Assembly (NCBI RefSeq): GCF_012524075.1
Contig: NZ_JAAZUI010000019.1
Location: 1 to 64,000, forward strand
DNA from: Lutibacter sp. B1
GTDB lineage: Bacteria > Bacteroidota > Bacteroidia > Flavobacteriales > Flavobacteriaceae
Length of the DNA stretch: 64,000 bases
Direction of reading: 5' to 3'
The notes under the pieces were generated by a model. The model had not been told where the DNA came from, did no database searches, and saw only the letters and a list, made by a program, of their open reading frames with translations. Position 1 is the first letter of the stretch. Each line of letters begins with the position of its first letter. Below are positions 53,225 through 63,900 of this stretch, in pieces. The position numbers and the translations under genes were made by a program.

Positions 53225-54571
53225 TTAAAAATTTGTTTTACCCAACGTTTGCAAATAGTCAGCTATTCTTATTTTGTATTGAGTTTTAGCATCAATTAAA
53301 GCATCTTTAGCTTCTTGAGCCATAGCTCTTGCTTCTAATAAATCTGATAAACTTTCTAATCCGGCATCATAATTATCTTCCATTTCTTTTTGATATTCTA
53401 AAGATTGATTAACCGATGTTTGCGCTATATCAATTTGTTTATAACTTTCAGTCAAATCTCTATAAGCCTTAGACATTTGTAATTGTAATAATTCAGAATT
53501 TTGCTCTAAACTATTTTTGGCAATATCTATTTTAATTTTATGCTCTTGTTTTTTATAAGTACCTCCCCACCAATCAGAAATAGGAATAGATAATGTTGCA
53601 AAAGCCAGTCCGTATGTGTCATCCTGATCAATCATATCTAAATACATTCCACCAACACCAACAGCTAACTGAGGTAACAATTCTCCATCGGTCATTTTCT
53701 TTTGTAATTCTTCAGCTTCAACAGCTTTATTAAGCATTTTATATTCTTCTCTATTTTTTAATGCTAAACCTGTTTCAGTATAATAATTTTCAGGAGGTAA
53801 AATAGTTCCAATTGAATCCTGAACATTAAAATTCTCATCATAAGGTATACCAAGATGTTGCGAAAAAGCCATTTTTAAAATATCGGTTCCATTATTAAGT
53901 TTTAGTTTATTTCCATCAACTTTATTTAATTCCAATTGTACTTTTAATAAGTCGCTTTTTTTAATTAAACCTGCGTCATAAAAATCCCCCACTTCCTTAA
54001 GTAATGCTTTTAAAAGCATTTCATAATCCTGAAGTGTTATTATCTTTTCATTTAAGGCTACTAAATTCCAATAATAATCTTCCGTAGTTACCAATATTTC
54101 AGATTTGGTTAAATTATATTGATATTGAGTAACATCTTCATTCAATTCAGCTAATTTATTTCCAGTTCTAATACGTCCACCCGCGTATAAAGGTTGTACT
54201 GCTGTAACCATTGCAGTATTTGCATAATCCAACGTTTGTATACTAATAGGTGGAACATAAGCAAATTGTGTAGCTGCAGCTAAATTGGCAGTATTACCAT
54301 CATATACCGGTAAATCCATAGCTTCTGTTTTAATATCTAAAAAATCTTTAGAAGATTTGAATGCAAAACCAGAAGCGCTTACTGTTGGAAAATATTTGGT
54401 AAAAGCATCTTTTTTAACTTTTTCGGAAGCTTCTAACTTTAATTGTGATTCTTTTAAACGCTTATTGTTTTCAATTGCCAACACTTTACACGAATCTAAA
54501 GTTAGCTTTTGAGCAATTAAAGATGAACTAAAAAATAATAGTGTAATTATTACGATATTTAATTTTTTCAT
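53225..54571 (-). CDS. TolC family outer-membrane efflux protein
   Basis: A 448-residue protein with a signal peptide ending LIAQ at about residue 20. It has two OEP repeats of long alpha-helical hairpins: LDSCKVLAIENNKRLKESQLKLEASEKVKKDAF in the first and the second starting LALKNREEYKMLNKAVEAEELQKKM. It would form the trimeric channel-tunnel for the RND pump encoded just upstream. It is the last of four cotranscribed genes (TetR, adaptor, pump, channel), 27 bases after the pump gene. Confidence 0.9.
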   Translation of the reverse strand: MKKLNIVIITLLFFSSSLIAQKLTLDSCKVLAIENNKRLKESQLKLEASEKVKKDAFTKYFPTVSASGFAFKSSKDFLDIKTEAMDLPVYDGNTANLAAATQFAYVPPISIQTLDYANTAMVTAVQPLYAGGRIRTGNKLAELNEDVTQYQYNLTKSEILVTTEDYYWNLVALNEKIITLQDYEMLLKALLKEVGDFYDAGLIKKSDLLKVQLELNKVDGNKLKLNNGTDILKMAFSQHLGIPYDENFNVQDSIGTILPPENYYTETGLALKNREEYKMLNKAVEAEELQKKMTDGELLPQLAVGVGGMYLDMIDQDDTYGLAFATLSIPISDWWGGTYKKQEHKIKIDIAKNSLEQNSELLQLQMSKAYRDLTESYKQIDIAQTSVNQSLEYQKEMEDNYDAGLESLSDLLEARAMAQEAKDALIDAKTQYKIRIADYLQTLGKTNF

Positions 54572-54598
54572 TTTATTCTTTTTTCAAAAAATTATTAA

Positions 54599-57500
54599 TT
54601 AGTTTTCTATAGCTTTTGCTTCTTTTCTTTCTGCCGCTCTACCAACTGACTTCCAGTATAATACCGGTAAAACCAACAATGTAAGTACCATACCTGTAAG
54701 TAAACCAAAACATATTACAGTACCTAACGGACCCCATAATGGCGAACCACTAATAATCATTGGTATTACACCTACAGCAGCTGCCAGTGATGTTAAAAAG
54801 ATAGGACGCATTCTACGTTTACCTGCTGCTAAACCTGCTTCTTCATAAGACATTCCGTCCTTATGAACCAATTGACTTGCGTAATCTATAAGAATAATAC
54901 CGTTTCTAACCACTATACCTGCTAATCCCATAATTCCCATAAAAGCTGTAAGACTAAATGGATACCCCATTATTGTTAAGCCCAATGATGCACCAAAAAT
55001 ACTCAACAACATAGTTGACATAATAAGCAATGCTTTTCTAATGGTTTTAAATTGAAACATTAAGATGAAAAAGATCAATACAACACTAACTCCTAAAGAA
55101 GCAACCATTGGTGGAAAATTTTCTAAACTTGCTTGATAATCACCTCCATAATCAATAGTTACGCCTTCCGGTAACTTCAATTTTTCAATTTCAGGACGTA
55201 TTTTACTAAGAACAGTATTTGGAATTCCTCCTCTAACTATATCTCCCAATACTGTAAGTGTACGCACTCCATTTCTCCTAGCTATAGTACCCTCGGTCCA
55301 CTCTGGCTTTAAAGTACCTATAGAGCGAAGAGGTGATGTTTCGAGTGTTAGCATAGAAGTAATGTATTGATTCCCTAAATCATCTATACTGTTTTTTTGA
55401 TAATCTTCTTTTGATAAAATTACACTAATAGGATAATCATCTTCCCAAACCGTTGTCAAAGGCAAACCATCTAAAGAAATTAATAATGATGAAGCCACTA
55501 AAGATTTTGCGTATCCCAATTGACTGGCTTTATGTTTGTTTAGTTCTACTGAAATTCCTTGTCTTTTCTCATACCAATCATCTCTAATCCACTCAAAATC
55601 TCCGCTTTTATTTAATATATCTTTTACCTTTTCTCCAACTTCTTTTAGGTCTTTTATATTATTTGTTGCAATTCTAACTTCAATAGGAGCTTTAAAATCT
55701 TCCATTGCCAACTGCTTCCACTTTACATGTGCAAAAGGGAAAGCATTTCTATACTTTACCGTATATTCATCAATTATATCAACGGTTGCTTCATTTGATA
55801 CCGTATTCAATAAAAGCTGTCCATAATTTTCTGCCGGCATATGAGGTGCATATAATGCGTTAAACCTTGGTGAACCATTTCCTATAAAACTGGCAATATT
55901 TGTGATGCGCTCATCTTGTTTTAAAATGGTTTCTAAACTATCTATTACTTTTTCTGTTTTTATAGCAGAAGATCCTTCAGGCAAATACACTTCTATCGCA
56001 AATTGTTTTCGTTCCATTTCAGGAAACAATTTTTGGTCTAAGCCCATAAAAAGCAATACTCCGATTACTATAGATAAAATTCCTGCAAAAATGGTTAGTT
56101 TAGGGTTTTTGAAACAAATACTAAGCGCTTTATCAAACCAATATTGCACATAATCCAATAAGCTCTTCTTATCTTTTAGACTTTCCTTATCTTTTTTGGT
56201 CTCATCATGAAGTCCTTTTTTTATAAAGACATAACACATAAAAGGCGTTAGCAAAAGTGCCACAAGCATAGAAATACCTATAGCTATGCCAATAGTAACA
56301 GGTAAACTCCCCACAAAATCATCAGCAATACCTGTTAAGAAAAGTGACATTGGGAAAAATGCAACTGAAATTGATAGCGAAGCAGTTAACACTGGTATAA
56401 ATAATTCTGTTGCCGCCTTCCAAGCCGCATCCCACGGATTTTCGCCATGGTCTAATTTTTCTACATGGCTATCTATTACAACAATGGCATTATCTACTAC
56501 CATTCCAAGAACTACAATTAAAGAGGCTAAAGACACAATATGTAATTGAATACCTACCAACTGCATTACTCCTAATGTAATTAAAATAGAAATGGGGATT
56601 GATACAGCTGCTACTGCCGCTACTCTAAATGGCAATAACAACATTGTAACTATAATTACCGCAACAATTGCAATAACAAATTCTTTTAAAAAATGAGAAA
56701 TGGAAGCATCTACTACTTCTGGTAAACTTGAAATGATATTTAATTTGACATCACTATCTGTTCGTTCTGAAAATTTATCTAATACTGCTTGAACATCTTC
56801 TCCAAAATGCACAATATTATTTCCTTTTTGCATTTCTAAAGAAAGAAGTAATGAATTATTCCCGTTGTTTCTAATAAAATTTGTAGGGTCTTCGTAACGT
56901 CGTTCTATATAAGCTACATCTTTTAATCGTACAATATTTCCCTGAAGATCTGAATATACTATTTGTTCTTCCAAATCTTCTTCCGATTCAAATCTTGGAG
57001 GTAAATGAATTGGCATTACCAAATCATCATTATCTAAAGTTCCCGAATAATTGATTGATTCTTGTAGTTGAAATGAACCTAAGATTGTGGTGGGTTTTAA
57101 ATTAAATTCTTTGAGTTTTTCAGGTTTTATATATACATAGATTTCTTCTTTTTGTTCACCAAAACTTTTTATTTTAGAAACTTCCGGTATTTTTCGTATT
57201 TCAGCTTCTAAATCATCCATAATATCTCCAAGTTCTCTATAGCTTTTTTGGTCTGAAGACATTGTAATTAATAATGCTGAGGTATCTCCAAAGTCATTAC
57301 TTCCTATTAAAGCCAAAACGCCTGCCGGTACTTGTAATTCATTAAGTCCGTGTCTAAATTTAGACCAAAATTTATCTGCATCCTTAATATTTCCATTAAG
57401 CTCAACATAAACAATCATTTGCCCTTCTTTGGATTGCGAATGGGTTTTTGATTTATCTACTTCTTCATAACCAAATATATAATCCTCAACAACTTTTGTT

Positions 57501-57700
57501 AATTTTTCTTCTACTTCTAATGATGTTGCGCCCGGAAAAACACCAACAACGATACCCTGACGTACTGTAAACTCAGGGAATTCGCGTCTTGGCATATTTT
57601 TTAAACCCAAAGCACCTAAAATCATCATTAAAACTACAATTGATACAACAATTTGATAATGCTTCATTGCTGCCTCAATAATATTCATTCCTTTTTTCAT
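54599..57700 (-). CDS. RND family efflux pump permease
   Basis: A 1033-residue inner-membrane protein with twelve transmembrane helices in two symmetric halves and two large periplasmic loops. The first helix and early motif (IIEAAMKHYQIVVSIVVLMMILGALGLKNMPRREFPEF) and the TM4 motif LGMVVDNAIVVIDSHVEKL, which carries the proton-relay Asp, place it in the AcrB/MexB (HAE-1) superfamily, though more of the divergent subgroup with a single Asp there. It exports substrates through the adaptor and TolC proteins of the same operon. The drug or metabolite range is unknown. Confidence 0.93.
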   Translation of the reverse strand: MKKGMNIIEAAMKHYQIVVSIVVLMMILGALGLKNMPRREFPEFTVRQGIVVGVFPGATSLEVEEKLTKVVEDYIFGYEEVDKSKTHSQSKEGQMIVYVELNGNIKDADKFWSKFRHGLNELQVPAGVLALIGSNDFGDTSALLITMSSDQKSYRELGDIMDDLEAEIRKIPEVSKIKSFGEQKEEIYVYIKPEKLKEFNLKPTTILGSFQLQESINYSGTLDNDDLVMPIHLPPRFESEEDLEEQIVYSDLQGNIVRLKDVAYIERRYEDPTNFIRNNGNNSLLLSLEMQKGNNIVHFGEDVQAVLDKFSERTDSDVKLNIISSLPEVVDASISHFLKEFVIAIVAVIIVTMLLLPFRVAAVAAVSIPISILITLGVMQLVGIQLHIVSLASLIVVLGMVVDNAIVVIDSHVEKLDHGENPWDAAWKAATELFIPVLTASLSISVAFFPMSLFLTGIADDFVGSLPVTIGIAIGISMLVALLLTPFMCYVFIKKGLHDETKKDKESLKDKKSLLDYVQYWFDKALSICFKNPKLTIFAGILSIVIGVLLFMGLDQKLFPEMERKQFAIEVYLPEGSSAIKTEKVIDSLETILKQDERITNIASFIGNGSPRFNALYAPHMPAENYGQLLLNTVSNEATVDIIDEYTVKYRNAFPFAHVKWKQLAMEDFKAPIEVRIATNNIKDLKEVGEKVKDILNKSGDFEWIRDDWYEKRQGISVELNKHKASQLGYAKSLVASSLLISLDGLPLTTVWEDDYPISVILSKEDYQKNSIDDLGNQYITSMLTLETSPLRSIGTLKPEWTEGTIARRNGVRTLTVLGDIVRGGIPNTVLSKIRPEIEKLKLPEGVTIDYGGDYQASLENFPPMVASLGVSVVLIFFILMFQFKTIRKALLIMSTMLLSIFGASLGLTIMGYPFSLTAFMGIMGLAGIVVRNGIILIDYASQLVHKDGMSYEEAGLAAGKRRMRPIFLTSLAAAVGVIPMIISGSPLWGPLGTVICFGLLTGMVLTLLVLPVLYWKSVGRAAERKEAKAIEN

Positions 57701-57740
57701 ATAAATATGCTTATATTATAATTAAAATAGTGTGATAAAT

Positions 57741-58796
57741 TTAAAATCTAACTTTATCATTATTAGTTAATTGGTGATGTCCTTCCGTAACAATAATGTC
57801 TCCTTGAGAAAGCCCGGAAACTATTTCTATTTGGTTATTTGCAAAAGGTCCTAACTCAACTAACTGTTTAGTAACAGTTTTGGAATCTACATCAACTTTA
57901 AAAACATAGTTTTTATCATTTTCATCTTTTATTACTGAACGATAAGGTATCGCTAATCTACTTTTAGTCGCAGAATCTAACTTTACATCAACGTCACAAG
58001 CCATCCCCGATTTCATTAATAATTCAGGATTTGGAACAAGAATCTTTACTTCATAAGTTTTAGACATTCTATTGGCTACCACTCCCACTTTTTCAACTTT
58101 ACCTATAAATTCCTGACTTCCCAATGCAGATATAATGATTTTGGCTTTTTGACCTTTTGAAATTTTATTTATTTCATTTTCAGGAACTGAAATTCTCACA
58201 TAAACTTCATCAATTCGAACCAAATCTATTACTGGATTTCCCGGTATTGTACTAGAGCCTACTTCAATGTTTCTAGCACCTATAAAACCTGATTTTGGAG
58301 CTCTTAAAGTACAATTTGTAAGGTTTTGATACGCTACTTTGTTAGTTGATTTTGCTTGCTCTAACTGAGAAGTGATTTCTTGCATCTTTATTTCAGGCAA
58401 ACTCCCTTTATCATAAACCGATTTTAAACGGTTATAGGCGTCTGTTGCTTGGTTTAACGCGGCCAAAGTTCCTTGATATGTATTATTTGCCGTTACTTTA
58501 TTTAATTCAGCTAAAACTTGTCCTCTACTAACTTTATCTCCTTCTTCAACATATACTGAAATCACTGTGCCGGGTAGTAAAAAACTTAGCGGTACTGTTA
58601 CTTTTGGTTCAACAAAACCACTATATGTATATTCTCTATTTAATGTAGTTACTCCAACTTCTATAACTTCTACTTTGAAATCTTTATTAACAGAATCTTC
58701 AGAGTCTTTTTCATTTTTACCTTTACAACCAAGTAAAAAAGCAACTATTAAAACTAATACCGCCCACTTTTCAATTTTTAGAATTTTATTATTCAT
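57741..58796 (-). CDS. RND efflux periplasmic adaptor (membrane fusion) lipoprotein
   Basis: A 351-residue lipoprotein with lipobox VAFLLGC (Cys24). It has the split biotinyl-lipoyl domain (TVISVYVEEGDKVSRGQVLAELN and NCTLRAPKSGFIGARNIEVGSSTIPGNPV) around a helical hairpin (TYQGTLAALNQATDAYNRLKSVYDKGSLPEIKMQEI), followed by beta-barrel and membrane-proximal domains. It bridges the RND pump and TolC. The pump gene follows 40 bases downstream. Confidence 0.92.
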   Translation of the reverse strand: MNNKILKIEKWAVLVLIVAFLLGCKGKNEKDSEDSVNKDFKVEVIEVGVTTLNREYTYSGFVEPKVTVPLSFLLPGTVISVYVEEGDKVSRGQVLAELNKVTANNTYQGTLAALNQATDAYNRLKSVYDKGSLPEIKMQEITSQLEQAKSTNKVAYQNLTNCTLRAPKSGFIGARNIEVGSSTIPGNPVIDLVRIDEVYVRISVPENEINKISKGQKAKIIISALGSQEFIGKVEKVGVVANRMSKTYEVKILVPNPELLMKSGMACDVDVKLDSATKSRLAIPYRSVIKDENDKNYVFKVDVDSKTVTKQLVELGPFANNQIEIVSGLSQGDIIVTEGHHQLTNNDKVRF

Positions 58797-58852
58797 GTTT
58801 AAATAATTTACAATTGTCTATTTTTATGTTTTTATCTTTTCTTTTATTTCAA

Positions 58853-59434
58853 TTAAGGTTTTAATCCTTTAATAAATATATCTATTAACTTCTCAAAGGA
58901 AGAGTAGTATTTTTTATATTTGTTTTGTAGAAAGAATGGTATCTCAAGCCCTTTTACAAGCATAAGATACATTTCCAATAACTCATCAACATCCAAATTT
59001 GTTGTAAATTCACCAGATTCTACACCTTGAATTATCAGGTCTTTTAAAATTGATTTTTCCCATTTATCATGTTCAATTCTTAAATCATCAATAAAATCAT
59101 AATGTTCAAAAAAATCAGCTTTTAATGTATCATGGTAATTTGCAGCTTCATTTACAACCCTCATCCTGGTAATAAGTATCAATTTAATTTTTTCAGATGC
59201 TTTTAAATTATTATCATCAATAATTAGAGACATCTGGTTTTTAAAATTAACTAGTTCATTAGAAACAACTTGTCTAAATAAATCTTCCTTACTTGCAAAA
59301 TGATAGTATAAAGAACCTTTAGCTTTTCTAGATACTTTAGCAATTTCATCCATAGAAGTTTTATGAAATCCAAACTTACTGAACAAACGCTCAGCTGCAT
59401 CTACAATTTTATCTCTGGTTTGATCTATTGCCAT
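58853..59434 (-). CDS. TetR family repressor of the efflux operon
   Basis: A 193-residue regulator with the TetR helix-turn-helix at about residues 10-55 (RDKIVDAAERLFSKFGFHKTSMDEIAKVSRKAKGSLYYHFASKEDLFR) and a helical ligand-binding domain. It is the first gene of the efflux operon, 56 bases before the adaptor gene. By analogy with AcrR it probably represses the operon until a ligand binds. No clear palindrome was found near the adaptor start. Confidence 0.9.
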   Translation of the reverse strand: MAIDQTRDKIVDAAERLFSKFGFHKTSMDEIAKVSRKAKGSLYYHFASKEDLFRQVVSNELVNFKNQMSLIIDDNNLKASEKIKLILITRMRVVNEAANYHDTLKADFFEHYDFIDDLRIEHDKWEKSILKDLIIQGVESGEFTTNLDVDELLEMYLMLVKGLEIPFFLQNKYKKYYSSFEKLIDIFIKGLKP

Positions 59435-59474
59435 GTTAGTGTTTGATTTTTTCGACTAAAATCGTTTTTGAGTA

Positions 59475-59482
59475 CAAATATA
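59475..59482 (-). promoter_or_regulatory. -7 promoter element of the TetR gene (TATATTTG)
   Basis: On the minus strand TATATTTG matches TAnnTTTG, 40 bases before the TetR start. It probably drives the whole efflux operon. Confidence 0.6.
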
Positions 59483-59629
59483 TATTATTTTTTTATAAAA
59501 ACCAGCAATTCTAAATGTTAATAATATGTTATCATGCAGATTAAACAAACCATTGTAGGTTAAATTTTAATATTAAATTTATTTTAGAAAATTTTAACAG
59601 TTATTTTTACATTCAATTTAAATTCTTTG

Positions 59630-59637
59630 TATATTTG
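59630..59637 (+). promoter_or_regulatory. -7 promoter element of the candidate small RNA (TATATTTG)
   Basis: An exact TAnnTTTG match directly before the two-hairpin element at 59641-59716. A clear -33 box was not found. Confidence 0.55.
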
Positions 59638-59640
59638 TAT

Positions 59641-59716
59641 CTGGTAAGCGTAATAACTTACCAATCTTTTTCATAGCAATTTTCCTCACTCATCTTTGAG
59701 TGAGGTTTCTTTTTTT
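59641..59716 (+). ncRNA. Candidate orphan small RNA with two hairpins
   Basis: Between a promoter box (TATATTTG) and a strong terminator lies a stretch of about 76 bases with no reading frame worth calling. It has a 5' hairpin GGTAAG/CTTACC (59643-59648 with 59657-59662) and a 3' terminator hairpin CCTCACTCA/TGAGTGAGG (59684-59692 with 59697-59705) followed by a T run. A separate promoter box for the next gene follows, so this is an independent unit. The single-stranded middle (AATCTTTTTCATAGCAATTTT) could be a target-pairing region. No known family is recognised. It could also be a short attenuator leader. Confidence 0.6.
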
Positions 59717-59745
59717 ATAACAGTACCTTTTTAATTTTTTATAAG

Positions 59746-59753
59746 TATCTTTG
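59746..59753 (+). promoter_or_regulatory. -7 promoter element of the YgjV-like gene (TATCTTTG)
   Basis: An exact TAnnTTTG match 23 bases before the start codon at 59776, downstream of the small RNA terminator. Confidence 0.6.
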
Positions 59754-59775
59754 TCCGCTTTAAAAAACAAAAAAA

Positions 59776-60009
59776 ATGATTTTAGGAATTACGATTACAG
59801 ATTGGGTAGGTTATTTAGCTTCTTTAGCTCTTATTATATCATTTATGATGAAAAATGTAAGTACATTACGAATTATCAATTCAATAGGAGCTCTGCTTTT
59901 TGTTATATATGGTTTTATGCTTGATATTTCTTGGCCAATAGTGATTACAAACACATTTATTTTATTAGCTAATATTTATTATTTGGTCTTTAAAAGAGTT
60001 ACAGCTTAA
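59776..60009 (+). CDS. YgjV-like inner-membrane protein
   Basis: A 77-residue protein with three hydrophobic helices (about 7-25, 31-50 and 53-72) and the pattern VGYLASLALIISFMMKNVSTLRIINSIGALLFVIYGFML...WPIVITNTFILLANIYYL. This fits the YgjV/Imp inner-membrane protein family, whose members are often mislabelled as uroporphyrinogen decarboxylase. It has its own promoter. The function is unknown; the repeat-like layout recalls small sugar transporters but that is speculative. Confidence 0.82.
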   Translation: MILGITITDWVGYLASLALIISFMMKNVSTLRIINSIGALLFVIYGFMLDISWPIVITNTFILLANIYYLVFKRVTA

Positions 60010-60033
60010 CAATTTACTAATTTGGCATATTAT

Positions 60034-60729
60034 TTAATTGGCTGCTCTTTGCTGAACAACTTCAAATAACTCTCCTCCTTCACATTTAATAGTTTTATAC
60101 GGAAATTTTAAAATTAATGCATAATCATGCGTTGCCATTAAAATGGTTTTTCCGCTTTCGTGAATTTCTTTTAAAACATTCATAACATCAACCGAGGTTG
60201 AGGGATCTAAGTTTCCTGTAGGTTCATCGGCTAAAATTAAATCAGGATCGTTTAATAGGGCTCTAGCTATAGCAATTCTTTGTTGCTCACCTCCTGATAA
60301 TTGAAATGGCATTTTAAATCCTTTAGTTTCCATTCCAACTTTAGAAAGCACTTCATTTATTTTAGCCTTCATTTTATCTTTGTCTTTCCAACCTGTTGCT
60401 TTTAATACAAAAAACAAATTTTCAAATACACTTCTGTCATTCAACAGTTTAAAATCTTGAAAAACAATTCCAAGTTTTCTTCTTAAAAAAGGGATTTCTT
60501 TTTCTTTTAATGTGTTTAAATCAAAACCAACAATACTACCTGTGCCTTTTCCTTTTTCTAATGGTAAATCTCCGTACAATGTTTTCATCAAACTACTTTT
60601 ACCACTGCCCGTTTTACCTATTAAATAAACAAAATCTCCTTTGTTAATTTGCAAATTAACATTAGATAACACTAAATTTTCTCTTTGAAATATTTGAGCA
60701 TTTTGTAAGGTAAGGACAACTTCAGACAT
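60034..60729 (-). CDS. ftsE: Cell division ATP-binding protein FtsE
   Basis: A 231-residue ABC ATPase. Walker A is GKTGSGKSSLMK (about 38-49), the signature is LSGGEQQRIAIARAL (about 145-159), Walker B is LILADEPTGNLDPS, and the switch histidine is in MATHDY. Sequence over the whole length, including DLILADEPTGNLDPSTSVDVMNVL, fits FtsE, which with FtsX controls cell-wall hydrolases during division. No ftsX gene lies beside it in this window. A lipoprotein-release ABC subunit of similar sequence is the main alternative. Confidence 0.85.
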   Translation of the reverse strand: MSEVVLTLQNAQIFQRENLVLSNVNLQINKGDFVYLIGKTGSGKSSLMKTLYGDLPLEKGKGTGSIVGFDLNTLKEKEIPFLRRKLGIVFQDFKLLNDRSVFENLFFVLKATGWKDKDKMKAKINEVLSKVGMETKGFKMPFQLSGGEQQRIAIARALLNDPDLILADEPTGNLDPSTSVDVMNVLKEIHESGKTILMATHDYALILKFPYKTIKCEGGELFEVVQQRAAN

Positions 60730-60860
60730 TTAGTTATGGTTTTTTAACAAAACTAACCATTTAAACGTAAACTTTCAACATTCAAAAACAATTATTCTTT
60801 GGTTATAAAAAACTTACAATTCTAACTTATTTAAACATCAATAAGAAGTTATTTTTATTA

Positions 60861-60868
60861 TACTTTTG
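60861..60868 (+). promoter_or_regulatory. Possible -7 promoter element (TACTTTTG)
   Basis: TACTTTTG matches TAnnTTTG 87 bases upstream of the TPR-protein start. It is the only exact match in that gap, so a weaker call. Confidence 0.4.
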
Positions 60869-60955
60869 AGACAAAATATTTTTACACTCAAACAATTTCA
60901 AAAAAATATTACGTTATATAAAGTATAGTTTTTAAACTTTTAATTTTTACATTAC

Positions 60956-63900
60956 ATGAATCATAAAAAAGTAATAGTACATATATTCGTTTTTTTTATA
61001 ACCTATACATTAACGGCACAAAAAACAGCTGTTTACACAAACAGTTTAAAAGAATATAATAGTGCTGTTGAATTGTACCAAAACAAAGCTTTTGTTGCTG
61101 CACAACAAAAATTTAATGAAATTAAAAGTAATTTTGACGAAACAACTGAACTAAAAGCTAACTGCGAATTTTATGCTGCAAACTGCGCCATTAGGTTAGA
61201 ACAACCGAATTCTGACGAGTTAATGCAAAATTTTGTTAAAAAATACCCAACAAGCACCAAACAGAACTCTGCTTTTATTGATGTTGCCAACTATTATTTT
61301 AAAATTGGTAAATATCCGTATGCTGCAAAATGGTACTCGAGAGTTGATGCTGATAATTTTACTCATAAAACAAAAGAAGAATTTAATTTCAAATACGGAT
61401 ATTCTCTTTTTGCTACTAAAAGTTACGATAAGGCTAAGGATTATTTTTCAACTTTACTTAACTCACAACAATACGGAGCTCAAGCAAAATATTATTACGG
61501 TTTTATAGCATATAATAAAGATGAATACGAAACTGCCGATAAATATTTAGGTGAAGTTGCTGAAGACGATTCGTACAAAAAAGAAGTTTCTTATTATTTG
61601 GCTGATATGAATTTTAAACTTGGAAAATTCGATAAAGCTATTGAGAACGGATTACCATTACTCGAAAATGCTAAACAAATTGAACATTCTGAAATTTCTA
61701 AAATAGTAGGAGAAAGTTATTTTAATCTTCAACAATATAAAGAAGCTATTCCGCATTTAAAAAATTACAAAGGTAAAAACGGAAAATGGAACAATACCGA
61801 TTATTACTTATTGGGTTACTCCTACTACAAACAAAACGATTTTGAAAATGCCATTAACAACTTCAATAAAATAATTGGAGGCAATAACAGTGTTGCTCAA
61901 AACGCCTATTATCATTTGGCTGAATGTTATTTAAAACTCGATAAAAAACAAGAGGCTTTAAATGCTTTTAGAAATGCATCTCAGATGAATTTTGAAGAAG
62001 ATATACAAAAAGATGCATGGCTAAATTACGCTAAATTAAGCTACGATATTGGTAATCCTTACAAAAGTGTTCCGGAAGTATTACAAGAATATATTGATTT
62101 GTACCCCAACTCAACTTATAAAAACGAAATTAGCGATCTTATTGTAAGTTCTTACATTACTTCTAACAATTTTAAAGGCGCTTTAAACTATTTGGAAAAT
62201 AAAAAAGATACCAAAAACCGTAAACTGTTTCAAAAAGTTGCTTTTTTTAGAGCTGTAGAGCTTTTTAATGAAGGAAATTATACTTCTGCCAAAGAAAATT
62301 TAGAAAATTCATTAGCATTCCCTTTCGATAATCATATAACTGCTCTTTCCACTTTTTGGAAAGGTGAAACCAATTACCGATTGAATAATTTTGAAGACGC
62401 TTTAAAAGATTTTAAAAATTTCAGTTCAAATGCTGAAGCACAAAAAACTGATGAATTTAATCTTATCAATTACAATTTAGCATATACCTATTTTAAACTG
62501 AAAGACTATTCGAATGCAATAGAAAGTTTCAAAAATTATGTAGCTGAAAATACTGATGATATAATTAAGTTAAACGATAGCTACTTAAGAATTGCCGATG
62601 GTTATTTTGCGACCAGAAATTATTCAAATGCTATTACTTATTACAACAAAGCAATTGATACAAAAGGAAGTGATGTTGATTATGCTCAATTTCAAAAAGC
62701 AATAAGTTACGGACTTACTGGTAACGAAAGTTCTAAAATAAACGAACTTAATTCATTCTTAAATACACACTCAAAATCAATTTACAGAGATGATGCTTTG
62801 TATGTTTTAGGAAATTCTTACATCGAAAAAAATGAAAACAATTTAGCTTTACAAAATTTTGACAGGTTAATTTCAGATTATAAAAGAAGCCCGCTTGTTT
62901 CCAAAGCAATGCTAAAAAAAGGATTGATTTATTACAATATCGATCAAAACGAAAAAGCATTATCAACCTACAAAAACATCGCAAGCCAATTTCCAAATAC
63001 GGCAGAAGCAATACAAGCTGTTAAAAATGTTCGTCAAATTTATGTTGATTTGGGTAGAGTTGATGAATACGCTGCTTGGGTAAAAAATATAAATTTTGTA
63101 AATGTTTCTAATGCTGAATTAGATAATGACTCTTATGAATCTGCCGAGAAACAATACTTACAAAACAATCATAAAAAAGCAATCTCAGGTTTTCAAAAAT
63201 ACCTAGAAAGTTTTCCAAAAGGTTTACATACTTTGCAGGCTAATTTTTACTTGGCTCAATCTTTATTTTCAGAAAATCAACTTTCAAATGCTATTCCTTA
63301 TTATACTGAAGTTATCAATAAAGAACAAAGCGAATTTACAGAAGATACTTTATCGCGTTTATCTCTTATTTATTTAGAAAAAAACGATTGGAAAAAAGCC
63401 ATTCCTGTATTGGAAAGATTAGAAAACGAATCGGATTCACCTCAAAATATAACCTTTGCAAAATCCAATTTAATGAAAGGTTATTATGAAAATAAAAATT
63501 ACGAAAAAGCTGTAAAATATGCCGAAACTGTTCTTTCAAATTCTAAAATTGAAGATCGTATAAAATCCGATGCACATATAATTATTGCACGTTCTGCCAT
63601 TAAAACCAATAATGAAGACAAAGCCAGAAAAGCGTATAAAGAAGTTGAAAAAATTGCTTCCGGTGAATTAAAAGCCGAAGCTCTTTATTACAATGCCTAT
63701 TTTGAGAATAAAGATGGAAGTTATAGAGTTTCCAATCAAATTGTACAAAAAATTGCCGCTGATTATGCCGCTTATAAATATTGGGCTTCAAAAGGGTTAA
63801 TAATAATGGCTAAAAACTATTACCAACTTAATGATGCTTATCAGGCAACTTATATTTTAGAAAGTGTGCTTAAAAACTTTACAGAGTTTAATGATGTTAC

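Noticed and set aside
59641-59716. A tRNA or riboswitch for the region before the YgjV-like gene
   Set aside because: No cloverleaf or T-arm is present, and a separate promoter follows the terminator, so it is not a leader of that gene by the simplest reading.
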